Shown here piece by piece: positions 52,601 to 61,167 of a stretch of 64,000 nt of DNA; within the stretch, counting starts at the first letter, position 1; each line of letters begins with the position of its first letter. The translations under genes were made by a program, and so were the position numbers. Where the stretch lies: NCBI GenBank assembly GCA_000200715.1, contig DP000238.1, positions 30,519-94,518 of the forward strand, in the 5' to 3' direction. This DNA comes from Cenarchaeum symbiosum A. Its GTDB lineage: Archaea > Thermoproteota > Nitrososphaeria > Nitrososphaerales > Nitrosopumilaceae. The notes beneath the pieces were generated by a model. It was not told where the DNA came from. It did no database searches and saw only the letters and a list, made by a program, of their open reading frames with translations.

Positions 52601-52859
52601 TTCACATATAGATCAAATATGGTTAAATTTTGTATCTAGAATAATTACATTGAAAAACCCTGGTTTAAACAACATTCGATCTGATTTAAAGAACATATTA
52701 CAAATTATAAACAAACCTTCACTACAGACAGATTATGTGGAATTACGAGAGAAATGTCAGAATATATTGCAGGAAATTCCCAGTTCAAAGAATGAATATG
52801 TGTCGTTGTATCATTTAGAGAGAATAGGAATAGATTTTCTATGTGAAAACAACAAATAA
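49650..52859 (+). CDS. Family 2 glycosyltransferase fused to a membrane domain and a large unknown C-terminal region
   Basis: 1069 residues from an ATG at 49650 (17 codons upstream are also open; TATA-like CTTTTTAAC at 49620-49628). After an N-terminal helix, residues about 52-285 are a GT2 domain: KVSIIVPARNEKGEI, AVDDGSNDGT, FTDADTEHKP and FEDWALG. Membrane helices and SESTTWRGR-type ending (TTWRGRR) close the enzyme near residue 390. A second part follows: four further helices (about 435-562), then about 500 soluble residues with no recognised domain. From nt 50,850 onward the DNA becomes much more AT-rich than before. It may modify surface glycans or lipids. Confidence 0.75.
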   Translation: MDLYIFHGIVALLVFCVIMAICIKWSMIIYNTLWSRRHVIGINDVNENSSQPKVSIIVPARNEKGEIARCLDTLLKQDYHDYEVIAVDDGSNDGTYDIMKSFKDRGILSMQTEKPDGWLGKSWACSEAAKRASGELLLFTDADTEHKPDSLSKAVSHMTAHGLDCLSLTPQLKMDSVWARAVLPLITSFKLVKPCGIIQYTEAQANDPRCRMGGFNGSYLLIKTDAYQKIGGFARVRNELFEDWALGLIARENMLKTRIADGRKLVSAAWARDRRSLNEILRRMTIQMHGRRKITNIKDFFLLAVLMFAPYIAAAASSLALILHTEVSTVMVTAGAAASVFFHMAAYAIHAKGLGLSRRSVFLAPLGGFIAATGYLKGITAESTTWRGRRITTKDIADENIMLNNHVKAYKRFLAWWKEWIYPKYGEVPPPFHRRSWLVWGLIFGIVFIITYYLHVYDQRFELKNAADILIINVEVLVTVLSVTLGATLLGIQFRAQSYSMLFLMKQINNLVVYLFVGIFVSQVIINLGFIIWIPEKDLDVYIPFVFLGTVFSMFYLVGYIYHMIHKLHPHEIMNEVGRDINKIVLEIGKCKKRNDNSYTSPFTTVNLDNWNAIMLKEKSHRSEYEKFDVWKEIMLRTVKNDNVTLFKKGLEKIFEIYDKIMKLILDVHAVEINKLNQDVKYEINFANFGVIRHKNYHKWEKEVRQLTLTLHFFVEYVNDIMISSIENNRDLCVLTFMRIFTRRDESYLRKYGWHFGPGLMFDVWYDVMRRCIIEEKDDLIRQGIGHLEKRLKLQLSECKETCEDTIVRGVFHHVLSSLVPLAMDKNSIYLNAYLDIVEIYQIPNMHELHECETKSCLHPISPWIVPVENRPQLFELVKNGMHHPDGCSYIIDSAYGKRDLSLFSSGIDALFDSLIGTKYYPVKVIRYPNPPERIPTNITFENISEEDIRFRWLYEALLDITENIEESEFIYEIVSKLEELKSNSHIDQIWLNFVSRIITLKNPGLNNIRSDLKNILQIINKPSLQTDYVELREKCQNILQEIPSSKNEYVSLYHLERIGIDFLCENNK

Positions 52860-53414
52860 AATCTGTATGTGTTAACCCTAGATCGTTTGAATATAATATT
52901 GTGTTCAAATCGATTTAACTTGTTACAAAACTACTAATTCTTCTGACAGTTGTATGCTGCAACATGCCTATCACTATCGACCAAAAACTCTCAGAATTGT
53001 ATGAAGCTATCTAGGTGTCCAAATGCTCTATATGTATAGCACTAAAAGATGTCCTTCTATCATCGAACCTGTATTGATCTCTTCCCATCAATATATTTGC
53101 ATGTGCTGAATATGAGCATCATTCGAATTGTACCGCATGTGTCTACATAGTCTACAAATAACTCACATAATATAGAATGATTTGGACCTGTCTTGGCATA
53201 CTGTTATCTACGTACGATGTATTTACGTCACTATCCACACCTGCTCCTGCAGGTTCCTCATGTTTAGCTACGTCGTTACTTCGGTAATTTGACAAACAAC
53301 CACATGTTTGTCCTGAAAAGTCGAGTGCATCGCAGCTTCCCTAGAACACGGTGGCGGCATCTACATGGACACACCCTGTGACTACAAGTATAGACATCTC
53401 ATAGAACCAGAGGC
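52860..53414. other. AT-rich gene-free stretch
   Basis: No open frame of note on either strand, no tRNA, no clear hairpin or repeat. Base composition stays AT-rich like the end of the preceding chimera, unlike the rest of the window. It may be decayed sequence at the border of an acquired block, or untranslated DNA of unknown role. Confidence 0.6.
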
Positions 53415-53582
53415 CTACTTTTTCGCGCCCAGGTTGCGGTTCTTTAGACGGAGATAGTTGTTCCTGCACTTTCTGCACCGGGTGGCGGCCATCGAGTTTC
53501 TCGCCCCGCAGTAAAAGCAGATCTTCATGTGGAGGCGGGCCTTTTGGGCTATCTGCCTTTTCGCCACGTCCGTTATCGGCAT
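53415..53582 (-). CDS. rpl40e: Ribosomal protein L40e (eL40)
   Basis: 55 residues: MPITDVAKRQIAQKARLHMK, then CFYCGARN and CRKCRNNYLR, giving the CxxC...CxxC zinc site of L40e, with a basic end. Length and motif are typical of archaeal L40e, a large-subunit protein near the sarcin-ricin loop. It is a short minus-strand gene at the edge of the AT-rich stretch, with sucD beginning after it. Confidence 0.92.
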   Translation of the reverse strand: MPITDVAKRQIAQKARLHMKICFYCGARNSMAATRCRKCRNNYLRLKNRNLGAKK

Positions 53583-53611
53583 AATGTATCTCTCCGAGCC
53601 TCTCTTTTAAT

Positions 53612-54526
53612 CTAATCGGATCCCTGTATCTTTCTGGCCAAGAGAATGGGGACCTCGGCGGGCCTCTTTGCGACAGGCACGTTTGCCTTGTTGAACATGG
53701 ATATCTTGGATTCTGCCGATCCGTAATTCCCCATGACTATGGCCCCTGCGTGGCCCATCCTCTTTTCCTTGGGGGCGGCCCTGCCGGCGATATACGCGAC
53801 AGTCGGCTTGTTGAATTTTGTCTCGGTTATCCTCTGGGCGAGCAGCTCTTCGGCATCCCCGCCTATCTCGCCCACTACTACAAGGCCCCTCAGACCCGGT
53901 ATCTCCCGCACCATCTCAAAGGCGTCAATCAGCCGGGTTCCGTTTATGGGGTCGCCGCCTATCCCTATTGTTATGGCCTGGCCAAAGCCGGCCTGGGTCA
54001 GAGCGTTTGATATCTCGTACAGTAGAGTCCCGCTCTTTGAGAGTACAGCTACATCTCCGAGCTTGAAGGGGCCGGCGGGCATTATCCCCACTTTAATCAC
54101 CTCGGGTATTATCACACCGGGAGTATTGGGGCCTATAACGATCGCGTCTTTTTTACGCGCAAGCTCGAGCAGCTCTAGAGTATCCCTGACGGGGACGTGC
54201 TCCGGTATGGCGACAAGCAGCTTGATACCTGCTTCGAGTGCGTCTTTTGCCGCAGATAAAAAGAACTTTGCGGGAACAAACATGGCGGATATCTGGGCGC
54301 CTGTGGCCTCAACTGCCTCGCCGATATTCCCGTACAGGGGTATCCCCTCAAAGTCCTTGGCACCCTCCCTCAGTGTTACACCTGCTGCAATGTTGGTCCC
54401 ATACTCTTTCATTAGACGTGTATGTGTAGAGCCGAACTTACCCGTAATCCCCTGTACTACGACGGGCTTTTTTCCATAGTCGGAATCCCCGGGTGTTCCC
54501 CGGAGCAGCTGAATAATATCGGTCAT
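53612..54526 (-). CDS. sucD: Succinyl-CoA synthetase alpha subunit
   Basis: 304 residues. VVVQGITGKFGSTHTRLMKE (CoA/nucleotide-binding region), VIGPNTPGVI, GDVAVLSKSGTLLYE and the phospho-histidine region RMGHAGAIVMGNYG are conserved. It interconverts succinyl-CoA and succinate with ADP/GDP phosphorylation, linking the TCA pathway with CoA pools. ATGA overlap with sucC shows translational coupling. Confidence 0.96.
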   Translation of the reverse strand: MTDIIQLLRGTPGDSDYGKKPVVVQGITGKFGSTHTRLMKEYGTNIAAGVTLREGAKDFEGIPLYGNIGEAVEATGAQISAMFVPAKFFLSAAKDALEAGIKLLVAIPEHVPVRDTLELLELARKKDAIVIGPNTPGVIIPEVIKVGIMPAGPFKLGDVAVLSKSGTLLYEISNALTQAGFGQAITIGIGGDPINGTRLIDAFEMVREIPGLRGLVVVGEIGGDAEELLAQRITETKFNKPTVAYIAGRAAPKEKRMGHAGAIVMGNYGSAESKISMFNKANVPVAKRPAEVPILLARKIQGSD

Positions 54527-55629
54527 TTTTCGATCCCCATTACTGCTGCGCTTATAGCGTCCTCTACCGTATCGTACAAGTTGGTGCTCGAGCTCTTTAG
54601 CATCTCTCTGGCTTTGTCGGATTCTGCGCCCCTTAATCTGGCATATACTGGCAGGTCCACTATTCCATCATCGTACGCCTTTAGAAATGCAGACGCTATC
54701 GTTGTAGTCTTTACTATGCCCCCGTACAGGTTAACCAGAATTCCCTTTACCCTGTCCATTTTGTTTATCAGGGTAAGGGCTTCATAGACTGATTCTGTAG
54801 TGGCACCGCCTCCCACATCCAAAAAGCACGCGGGCCTGCCCCCGCTGTCAGAGAGCATATCAAGTGTCGACATGACTAGCCCCGCGCCATTCCCCACTAC
54901 AGCAATGTTCCCGTCAAGCTCGACAAGTGAGAATCCGCTCTTCTGGGCCCTCTCTTCGAGCTCGGAGGATTCCCTGTACTTTTCCAGCTCTTGGTGCCTG
55001 AATGCGGCATTATCATCGGTCATTACCTTGCCGTCTAAAGCCAAGAGTGTCCCATCTGATAGTATGGCCAGGGGGTTTATCTCTGCCAATTCCGCCTCTT
55101 TTTCTGTAGTGAGTAGTGAGAGCTTTTGCAGTATGTCGGATAGATCTTTGGCGGCAGCACCCTCGAGGCCCATCTCAGATGCCACTTGTGCTGCGACCTC
55201 CGGGCTTACCTTCCCCAGGCCGACCTCCTTTATGATCTGGCTTTTTACTGATTCTATCTCCACTCCCCCTTCTGCGGATGCTATCACAGTATAGCATCTT
55301 TTGCTCCTGTTTAGGAACAGCGACAGGTAGAGCTCCTTTGATATGTCGGCCATCTTCTCTAGTAAAATTGCCCTTGCCCTCTCGCCCTTTATCGTCAGGT
55401 CGTACACCTGCGGATACCGCAGTACAAGCTCGTCTTCGTTTGTGCATTTTTGTATCCCGCCTGCTTTGCCGCGGCCCCCGACTGGCACCTGTATCTTTAT
55501 GACAAACGGGTATCCTATGTCCTTGGCATCTTTTCTTGCCTGTTCTATTCCCTTTGATGCCCTGCCCTGCGGCACCTTTATCCCGTATTCTGCAAAGAGC
55601 TCCTTTGCCTGATACTCCAAGAGGCGCAA
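54523..55629 (-). CDS. sucC: Succinyl-CoA synthetase beta subunit
   Basis: 368 residues with an ATP-grasp N-terminal half (LLEYQAKELFAEYGIKVPQG, VIKIQVPVGGRGKAGGIQ) and the C-terminal CoA-ligase part (PACFLDVGGGATTESVYEAL, ILVNLYGGIVKTTTIA). It binds nucleotide and succinate. It is first of the sucC-sucD operon on the minus strand. Confidence 0.96.
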   Translation of the reverse strand: MRLLEYQAKELFAEYGIKVPQGRASKGIEQARKDAKDIGYPFVIKIQVPVGGRGKAGGIQKCTNEDELVLRYPQVYDLTIKGERARAILLEKMADISKELYLSLFLNRSKRCYTVIASAEGGVEIESVKSQIIKEVGLGKVSPEVAAQVASEMGLEGAAAKDLSDILQKLSLLTTEKEAELAEINPLAILSDGTLLALDGKVMTDDNAAFRHQELEKYRESSELEERAQKSGFSLVELDGNIAVVGNGAGLVMSTLDMLSDSGGRPACFLDVGGGATTESVYEALTLINKMDRVKGILVNLYGGIVKTTTIASAFLKAYDDGIVDLPVYARLRGAESDKAREMLKSSSTNLYDTVEDAISAAVMGIEK

Positions 55630-55704
55630 TCTAGGGATAATGCCCGGGACGGTCCTTATAATCGTATGAAGGGGAACAACGCAGGATTTACTGCAGACTC
55701 GTAT

Positions 55705-55725
55705 CCGCCGGTTCCGCGCCGGCGG
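55705..55725 (-). terminator. GC-rich hairpin after the 55726 gene
   Basis: CCGCCGG (55705-55711) and CCGGCGG (55719-55725) are perfect reverse complements with a 7-base loop, directly abutting the stop codon of the minus-strand gene at 55726. Archaeal terminators normally use T-runs; no T-run follows, so this may instead be an RNA 3' stabiliser or a leader element of sucC. Confidence 0.35.
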
Positions 55726-56061
55726 TCACGGCTGGCCAAAGCGGCTCTCCAAAAGCGCGATGATCTCCTGCAGCCTGTCCCGGCTTATGCGGATCAGCCT
55801 TGCCGGGTACTCGTCTATCGTGTATACTAGCTGCTCGTTGAAGGTGGGCGGAACGGGCCCGCCAGATGTGACGCGCTGCTCGATTACATGGTCCACCACC
55901 AGCGTGCAGATGGTCTCTTCATAACAGTCCTCTTCCTCTTCAAGGGTCTGCCTGTACAGCAGGATCGGCGTGCCCGTCCTGTTGACGTCGGCGCTGCCGC
56001 GCCGGAGCAGTCTGACCAGGTGCTGTACCTGCCATGAATCCAGGCTGATCTGTTTTACCAC
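55726..56061 (-). CDS. Small protein, unknown function
   Basis: 111 residues: MVKQISLDSWQVQHLVRLLR, then PILLYRQTLEEEEDCYEETI and the helix DRLQEIIALLESRF. Alpha/beta, acidic, one or two cysteines, no membrane segment. It lies between ileS and sucC on the same strand and could be co-transcribed with either. No family recognised. Confidence 0.55.
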   Translation of the reverse strand: MVKQISLDSWQVQHLVRLLRRGSADVNRTGTPILLYRQTLEEEEDCYEETICTLVVDHVIEQRVTSGGPVPPTFNEQLVYTIDEYPARLIRISRDRLQEIIALLESRFGQP

Positions 56062-56115
56062 GGGGTATCTCTACGGACTTGCTATTTATGCCCGCCGAGT
56101 GAAGAATTTTTGGCC

Positions 56116-59100
56116 TTATTCGACAGAAATCCGGATTTTCTGGCCGTCCATCTCCTCTTCGGAATACTCTGCACATGACCCGCCGATCTCTATCCTGTTT
56201 ACCCTGACAAGAAAGGCAAGCTCGTCCTTTCTCTCCTTGATCATAGCGATCTGCTCGGGATCAAGGCCGTCTATGCAGGCCTGTTCCAGCATGTCTGTAG
56301 GCCTGTACGCTCTATCCTTTCTGAGCTTTTGCAGCCTTCTAGCCAGGTCCTTTACCAGGCCCTTGGCGAGCAGCTCCTTGCTTCTGTAAATGGAGATGAG
56401 TGCTGCTGCGTCGCCGTGCCTTGCAAAGACAAAGCCCTCGCCGGCCTCGATCTTTACCGTTATGTCACCGGGGCCCAGTGTGATCTCCTTTCCTTCCACG
56501 TCTACTTTGAGGGATCCATACCCTTCAAAGCTGGCAATAATCTCCTCCCTGCCCATCCCCTCAAAGGCCGATACGAGGCCGCCCATTAGCCTGCCCGCCC
56601 GCGGACCCACCGCCTTTCTATCCAGTTTTATCTCGGCCGATACTGGAAGTCCCAGTCTCTTGAGTGCCAGCAGGTATCCCAGATCATCCTCTGCCCCGAC
56701 CTCCACTATGTCGCATTTTTCCAAGTTTATCTGCGAGAGCAACAAGTCGTAGAGGGGCATGATCTTTGACATCTGTCCGCTCCCTACGCATACGGTCCCG
56801 CCGACGAGTGGCCAGCGGCGCTTGAGCTTGCCTTTCATACGGGCTGCAGCCGCGGCAGATGCGGCATCCCGGAGCAGGTCAAAGGATTCCTCGAGGGCGC
56901 GGTCCTCTAGCAGGGGATCCTCCCGGGGCCACCCTTCGAGGAGTATGCTCTGTTTGTCTCGGAATACGCCCTGGTAGAGGTATTCCGTGGTATACGGGCT
57001 GATCGGGTGCAGCATCACATCAAGGGCCTGTAATACCTCGGAGATCACCGCGTATATCGCCATCCTTCTGTCCTTTTTGGAGTCGTCTTCATCCCAGAGC
57101 TCGCCCCTGACTATGGGTACGTACACCTGGCTGAGCATGTTGATTATGAACGATTCAAGCGATCTTGCATACTCGTGTAATCTGCACCGCTCGCTGTACC
57201 CTGCGGCATCCCGTATGAGCCCCTGCAGCTTGGAAAGTATCCAGATGTCGGGCGGCCGCAGCAAGCCTGCCGTCTTGGCCTCTGCGGCGGTGCCCCCGCC
57301 ATACCCGTCGTATTCGCTGTTCTGCTTAAAGTACAAGTGAAGATGATACAGCGTGCTGAGCACCTGGTATGGCCGTGACATCATCTCGTTAGCATCAAAG
57401 CTTAGCGGCTCGATAGGGCTTGCCTTCCACATTAGATAAAACCGGACAAGGTCAGCAGGATGCTCACGTAGCATCTCGCCTGCTTCGAGCATGTTTCCAA
57501 GGCTCTTGCTCATCTTGTTGCCCTTTTTGTCGAGTACATGACCCTGGAAGAGGAACGACTTGTACGGCGATGAGCCGCTCATTATCACATTTTCGACTAG
57601 AAGCGTATACGCCCAGCCTCTCGTCTGGTCTATCCCCTCGGTGAAAAACGGCGCCGGTATGTGCTGTACATACTCGTTATCCGTGAGTGACGAGAATGGC
57701 GCAGAGCCGCTGTTGTGCCATGTATCGAGGACGAACTGCTCCCTCTTTGTGTTGGTTCCACCGCACTTGCTGCACTTTATCTTTACCTCGTCTATCCATG
57801 GCCTGTGCAGCTCAAATTTCCCGGGGGGTTCTGCCGCGGCAGCCTCTATCTCCTGTCTAGAGTACAGCCAGTTTCTGTTCTTGCAGTCGGTACAGTTCCA
57901 CACGGGTAAAGGGCAGCCCCAAAAGCGCTCCCGGGATATGCACCATGGGTGCTTCTCTTTCACTATTCCGAGGAATCTGTTTCTTGGCTGCTCAAAGAAA
58001 TACTCTACGCTTTCAGCCGCATCCACAACCTCGCTGCCCAGTTTGCCAAGCTTGTAGAACCAGCCCCTTCTTGCAAGCCAGACTATCCTGTGGTGCGAGC
58101 GCCAGCAGAGCGGGTACTTGTGCCGGAGCTTTCCTATGCGGACAAGGGCGCCCCTTTCCTTGAGGTCCTCCACTATGACACGGTCCGCATCCCGGACGAA
58201 CAAACCAGAGTATTTGCCTGCATCTGGCGTGAACTTTACCTCGTCGTCTATAGGGCAGAATATCTCCACTCCCCTTTTGTGGGCTATCTTGATGTCCTCT
58301 TCGCCGTTGGCAGGCGACAGGTGCACAAGCCCGCTGCCCGTGCTGGCATCTACAAACTCCTCTGATACGGCCACATGGTAGCCCCTCCCCGATAGCTCCC
58401 GGAGGGCGGGCACCTCCTCGTATAGAGGATGGACGTACTTTAGCCCCTCGAACTCGGATCCCTTTGAGCTCTTTTCTATAGAGTATTCCTCTATGCCCAC
58501 CTCCTTGAAGAACTCTGCTGTGCGGGTGGCCCCCACTATCCACGTTTCATCCCCTACGCGGACATGGTTGTAGTCTTCGTCAGGATGGAGGCCGACCATC
58601 GCGTCTGTAACCAGAGTAAAGGGCATAGTAGTCCAGATTATGAGGTATACATCCCGGTCGTCCAGTTTTACCTTGTAGTATAGAGATGGGTCGCTGACCT
58701 CTTCATACCCCTGGTTGACCTCTGCATGGCTTAGGGACGCCTGGCAGCTCGGACAGTACGCTATTACGGTAAAGTCGACCTCGAGGATGCCCCGCTCGTT
58801 TGCCTTTTTTAGTACCTGCCATTCTCTTTCTATGAAATCATCCCGGTAGGTCCAGTAGGCCTTGTCCTGGTTTAGCGATACGCCCAGCAGCCGGTCTGCT
58901 TCTTTCCACTGTACCTGGTATTTTCCCACCAGGGCCTTGCACTCGGCTACAAGTTTTTCTATTCCCATGGATTCGACTAGCTCGCTTTTGCCTTCTGCCA
59001 CGCCGAGCTCCTTTTGGACCTGCAGTTCTACGGGGAGCCCCTGCGTGTCCCATCCCGCGTTGAAGATCACCCTTTTTCCGCGCAGGGTATTGTACCGGTA

Positions 59101-59295
59101 CCAGAGGTCCTTGATCACCCTGCCTCTCAGGTGCCCCGCGTGGGGGGGCCCGTTCATGGTGGGGGGCCCCTCGATGAACATGACCTCTTCCCTGTTGCCT
59201 GATTCTGCTATCATCCTGTCAAGGTCTGCACCCTCCAGGTGGGATCTCACCTCTTCTTCTATTCCCTTGGGGTCGTACTTTTCGCGCAGTTCCAT
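56116..59295 (-). CDS. ileS: Isoleucyl-tRNA synthetase
   Basis: 1059 residues, the normal archaeal IleS length. HIGH region PPHAGHLRG and KMSKS as GNKMSKSLGN are clear; the editing domain lies between, and zinc-type CTDCKN and CSKCGG follow. It charges tRNA-Ile and edits valine. A short A/T-rich divergent region separates its start at 59295 from purD. Confidence 0.97.
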   Translation of the reverse strand: MELREKYDPKGIEEEVRSHLEGADLDRMIAESGNREEVMFIEGPPTMNGPPHAGHLRGRVIKDLWYRYNTLRGKRVIFNAGWDTQGLPVELQVQKELGVAEGKSELVESMGIEKLVAECKALVGKYQVQWKEADRLLGVSLNQDKAYWTYRDDFIEREWQVLKKANERGILEVDFTVIAYCPSCQASLSHAEVNQGYEEVSDPSLYYKVKLDDRDVYLIIWTTMPFTLVTDAMVGLHPDEDYNHVRVGDETWIVGATRTAEFFKEVGIEEYSIEKSSKGSEFEGLKYVHPLYEEVPALRELSGRGYHVAVSEEFVDASTGSGLVHLSPANGEEDIKIAHKRGVEIFCPIDDEVKFTPDAGKYSGLFVRDADRVIVEDLKERGALVRIGKLRHKYPLCWRSHHRIVWLARRGWFYKLGKLGSEVVDAAESVEYFFEQPRNRFLGIVKEKHPWCISRERFWGCPLPVWNCTDCKNRNWLYSRQEIEAAAAEPPGKFELHRPWIDEVKIKCSKCGGTNTKREQFVLDTWHNSGSAPFSSLTDNEYVQHIPAPFFTEGIDQTRGWAYTLLVENVIMSGSSPYKSFLFQGHVLDKKGNKMSKSLGNMLEAGEMLREHPADLVRFYLMWKASPIEPLSFDANEMMSRPYQVLSTLYHLHLYFKQNSEYDGYGGGTAAEAKTAGLLRPPDIWILSKLQGLIRDAAGYSERCRLHEYARSLESFIINMLSQVYVPIVRGELWDEDDSKKDRRMAIYAVISEVLQALDVMLHPISPYTTEYLYQGVFRDKQSILLEGWPREDPLLEDRALEESFDLLRDAASAAAAARMKGKLKRRWPLVGGTVCVGSGQMSKIMPLYDLLLSQINLEKCDIVEVGAEDDLGYLLALKRLGLPVSAEIKLDRKAVGPRAGRLMGGLVSAFEGMGREEIIASFEGYGSLKVDVEGKEITLGPGDITVKIEAGEGFVFARHGDAAALISIYRSKELLAKGLVKDLARRLQKLRKDRAYRPTDMLEQACIDGLDPEQIAMIKERKDELAFLVRVNRIEIGGSCAEYSEEEMDGQKIRISVE

Positions 59296-59375
59296 GACTT
59301 GGGCACTATATCACACACTAAATTAGTATTGACTGTATATTTCTTGGAATATATACCGGGTGCGGCGGCGGCCGT

Positions 59376-60626
59376 TTGTTGAACGTGCTCGTGGTAGGCT
59401 CCGGTGGGCGCGAGCATGCACTGGGCTGGCGGCTCTCCCAGAGCCCGGGTGTCGAGGAGGTCTTTACCGCCCCGGGCAACGGCGGGGCCCCGGGCAGTGT
59501 GGGGATTGGGTTTTCTGATCTAAACGCCTTGGCCGATTTTGCCGATGAGAACGGCTGCTTTACTGTTGTGGGACCTGAGGCTGCCTTGGCCGACGGAATA
59601 GTCGACTACTTTGAGGACAGGGGCCTTGGGATAATCGGGCCCTCCAAGAAGGCGTCATGGCTTGAATCAAGCAAGATATACGCAAAAGAGTTCATGGCGC
59701 GAAACGGCATCCCGACTGCAGAGTTTGCCTCCTTCGACGAGCCCCGAAAGGCGCTAGTGTACGCGGGCTCGCTGTCGTATGACGTAGTGGTCAAGGCCGA
59801 CGGGCTGGCAGAAGGCAAGGGCGTGGTAGTTTGTCATTCTAAACAGGATGCAGAATCAGCCATAGATGCGATGCTTGTCGATGGAAAATTCGGCGACGCT
59901 GGCAGAAAAATAATAGTGGAGAGGCGCCTCGACGGCATAGAGGCCTCGTACATTGCCCTCTGCGACGGGGACAGCGCCATTCCGATGGCCGCAAGCAGGG
60001 ACCACAAGAGGGCCCATGACGGGGACAAGGGCCCCAACACCGGCGGGATGGGCGCGTACTCGCCTGTTCCGGAAATGGATGGGCCCATGTCAAAGAGGAT
60101 ACAAGATGAGATAATCAACAAGACCGTCTCATGCATGAAATCAGAAGGGACGCCCTTCCGGGGGTTTTTGTACGCGGGTATCATGATCGATAAAGGGCGG
60201 CCGTTCGTCCTGGAATACAACGTAAGAATGGGGGATCCCGAGTGCCAGCCGTTGATGATGCGCGCAGACTTTGACCTGTACGAGTATCTTTCTGCGGCTA
60301 CAGGAGGTGGACTCTCCGGCCTGCCTGCCCCCAAGTGGAGCAGCCAGCATGCCGCATGCATAGTCATGGCGTCAGGGGGCTACCCTGTACGGTATGATAT
60401 AGGCGAGGAGATAACGGGCCTGGGGGATGTACCCGAGGACGTAATGGTCTTTCACGCAGGCACACAGCAGGACGGGGAGAAAGTGCTCACCTCGGGGGGC
60501 CGCGTCCTGGGGGTGACCGCCCTGGGAGATACTCTGTCTGGTGCAGTCTCGCGCGCCTATGATTCTGTATCGAAGATATCATGGCCTGGCGCGCAGTATA
60601 GGACAGACATAGGGGTCAGACCCTGA
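59376..60626 (+). CDS. purD: Phosphoribosylamine-glycine ligase
   Basis: 416 residues. VLVVGSGGREHALGWRLSQS and VVVKADGLAEGKGVVVC with GGMGAYSP are the ATP-grasp PurD signatures. It performs the second step of purine synthesis. The start is TTG at 59376 (a TTG at 59379 also fits), 25 bases after a TATA-like AATATATACC. The 3' end overlaps the convergent 5-formyl-THF cyclo-ligase gene by 11 bases. Confidence 0.96.
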   Translation: MLNVLVVGSGGREHALGWRLSQSPGVEEVFTAPGNGGAPGSVGIGFSDLNALADFADENGCFTVVGPEAALADGIVDYFEDRGLGIIGPSKKASWLESSKIYAKEFMARNGIPTAEFASFDEPRKALVYAGSLSYDVVVKADGLAEGKGVVVCHSKQDAESAIDAMLVDGKFGDAGRKIIVERRLDGIEASYIALCDGDSAIPMAASRDHKRAHDGDKGPNTGGMGAYSPVPEMDGPMSKRIQDEIINKTVSCMKSEGTPFRGFLYAGIMIDKGRPFVLEYNVRMGDPECQPLMMRADFDLYEYLSAATGGGLSGLPAPKWSSQHAACIVMASGGYPVRYDIGEEITGLGDVPEDVMVFHAGTQQDGEKVLTSGGRVLGVTALGDTLSGAVSRAYDSVSKISWPGAQYRTDIGVRP

Positions 60627-61167
60627 TCGTCTCATCTTCTGTCACTATCCAGTTTACAGGTATGTCATGTTCTTCAGTGGGGACTGATTTTACCAGCTGT
60701 TTGGAATAGCACGGAACAATCGAGGGTATATCCAGGCCTGCAAGGAACCTGTCGTAGTAGCCGCGGCCGTACCCCAGCCGCGAGCCGTCCCTGGCTGTTC
60801 CCACCGCGGGAACAATTATCACGTCAGGATCTATACATTCCTCACAGTCGTTCCGTGGCTCCATGATGTCGAATTTGCCACTCTCGAGACGGCCAAGATC
60901 CCGCACCTCCCTGAATACTAGATCTTCTCCGGGTATAGACGGCAGGCAGACCTTTCTCCCGCTATCCAGCAGGCCTTGCATCAGTGTATGAGTGGGCACC
61001 TCGCTTCCCATTGAGTAATAGCATGCCACCGAGCGGGCCTTGGCAAACTCGGGGATCTTGCCCATCCTGCGGGCGATCTTCGCCTCTGCTATCCTGATTA
61101 TATCGTGTGAGAGGGAGTCCCTTCTGGATAAGAGCACGCCCCGGAGGGCCTCTTTTTCAGCGTTCAA
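60616..61167 (-). CDS. 5-formyltetrahydrofolate cyclo-ligase
   Basis: 183 residues. The N-terminal RDSLSHDIIRIAEAKIARRM, the central PSIPGEDLVFREV and the C-terminal GYGRGYYDRFLAGL loop are the 5-FCL signature. It converts 5-formyl-THF to methenyl-THF, feeding folD, whose stop overlaps it by 11 bases. Together with folD and purN it forms a one-carbon/purine group. Confidence 0.93.
   Translation of the reverse strand: MNAEKEALRGVLLSRRDSLSHDIIRIAEAKIARRMGKIPEFAKARSVACYYSMGSEVPTHTLMQGLLDSGRKVCLPSIPGEDLVFREVRDLGRLESGKFDIMEPRNDCEECIDPDVIIVPAVGTARDGSRLGYGRGYYDRFLAGLDIPSIVPCYSKQLVKSVPTEEHDIPVNWIVTEDETIRV

Noticed and set aside
52860-53414. Replication origin in the AT-rich gap
   Set aside because: No repeated origin-binding boxes or Cdc6/Orc gene is visible; AT-richness alone is insufficient.
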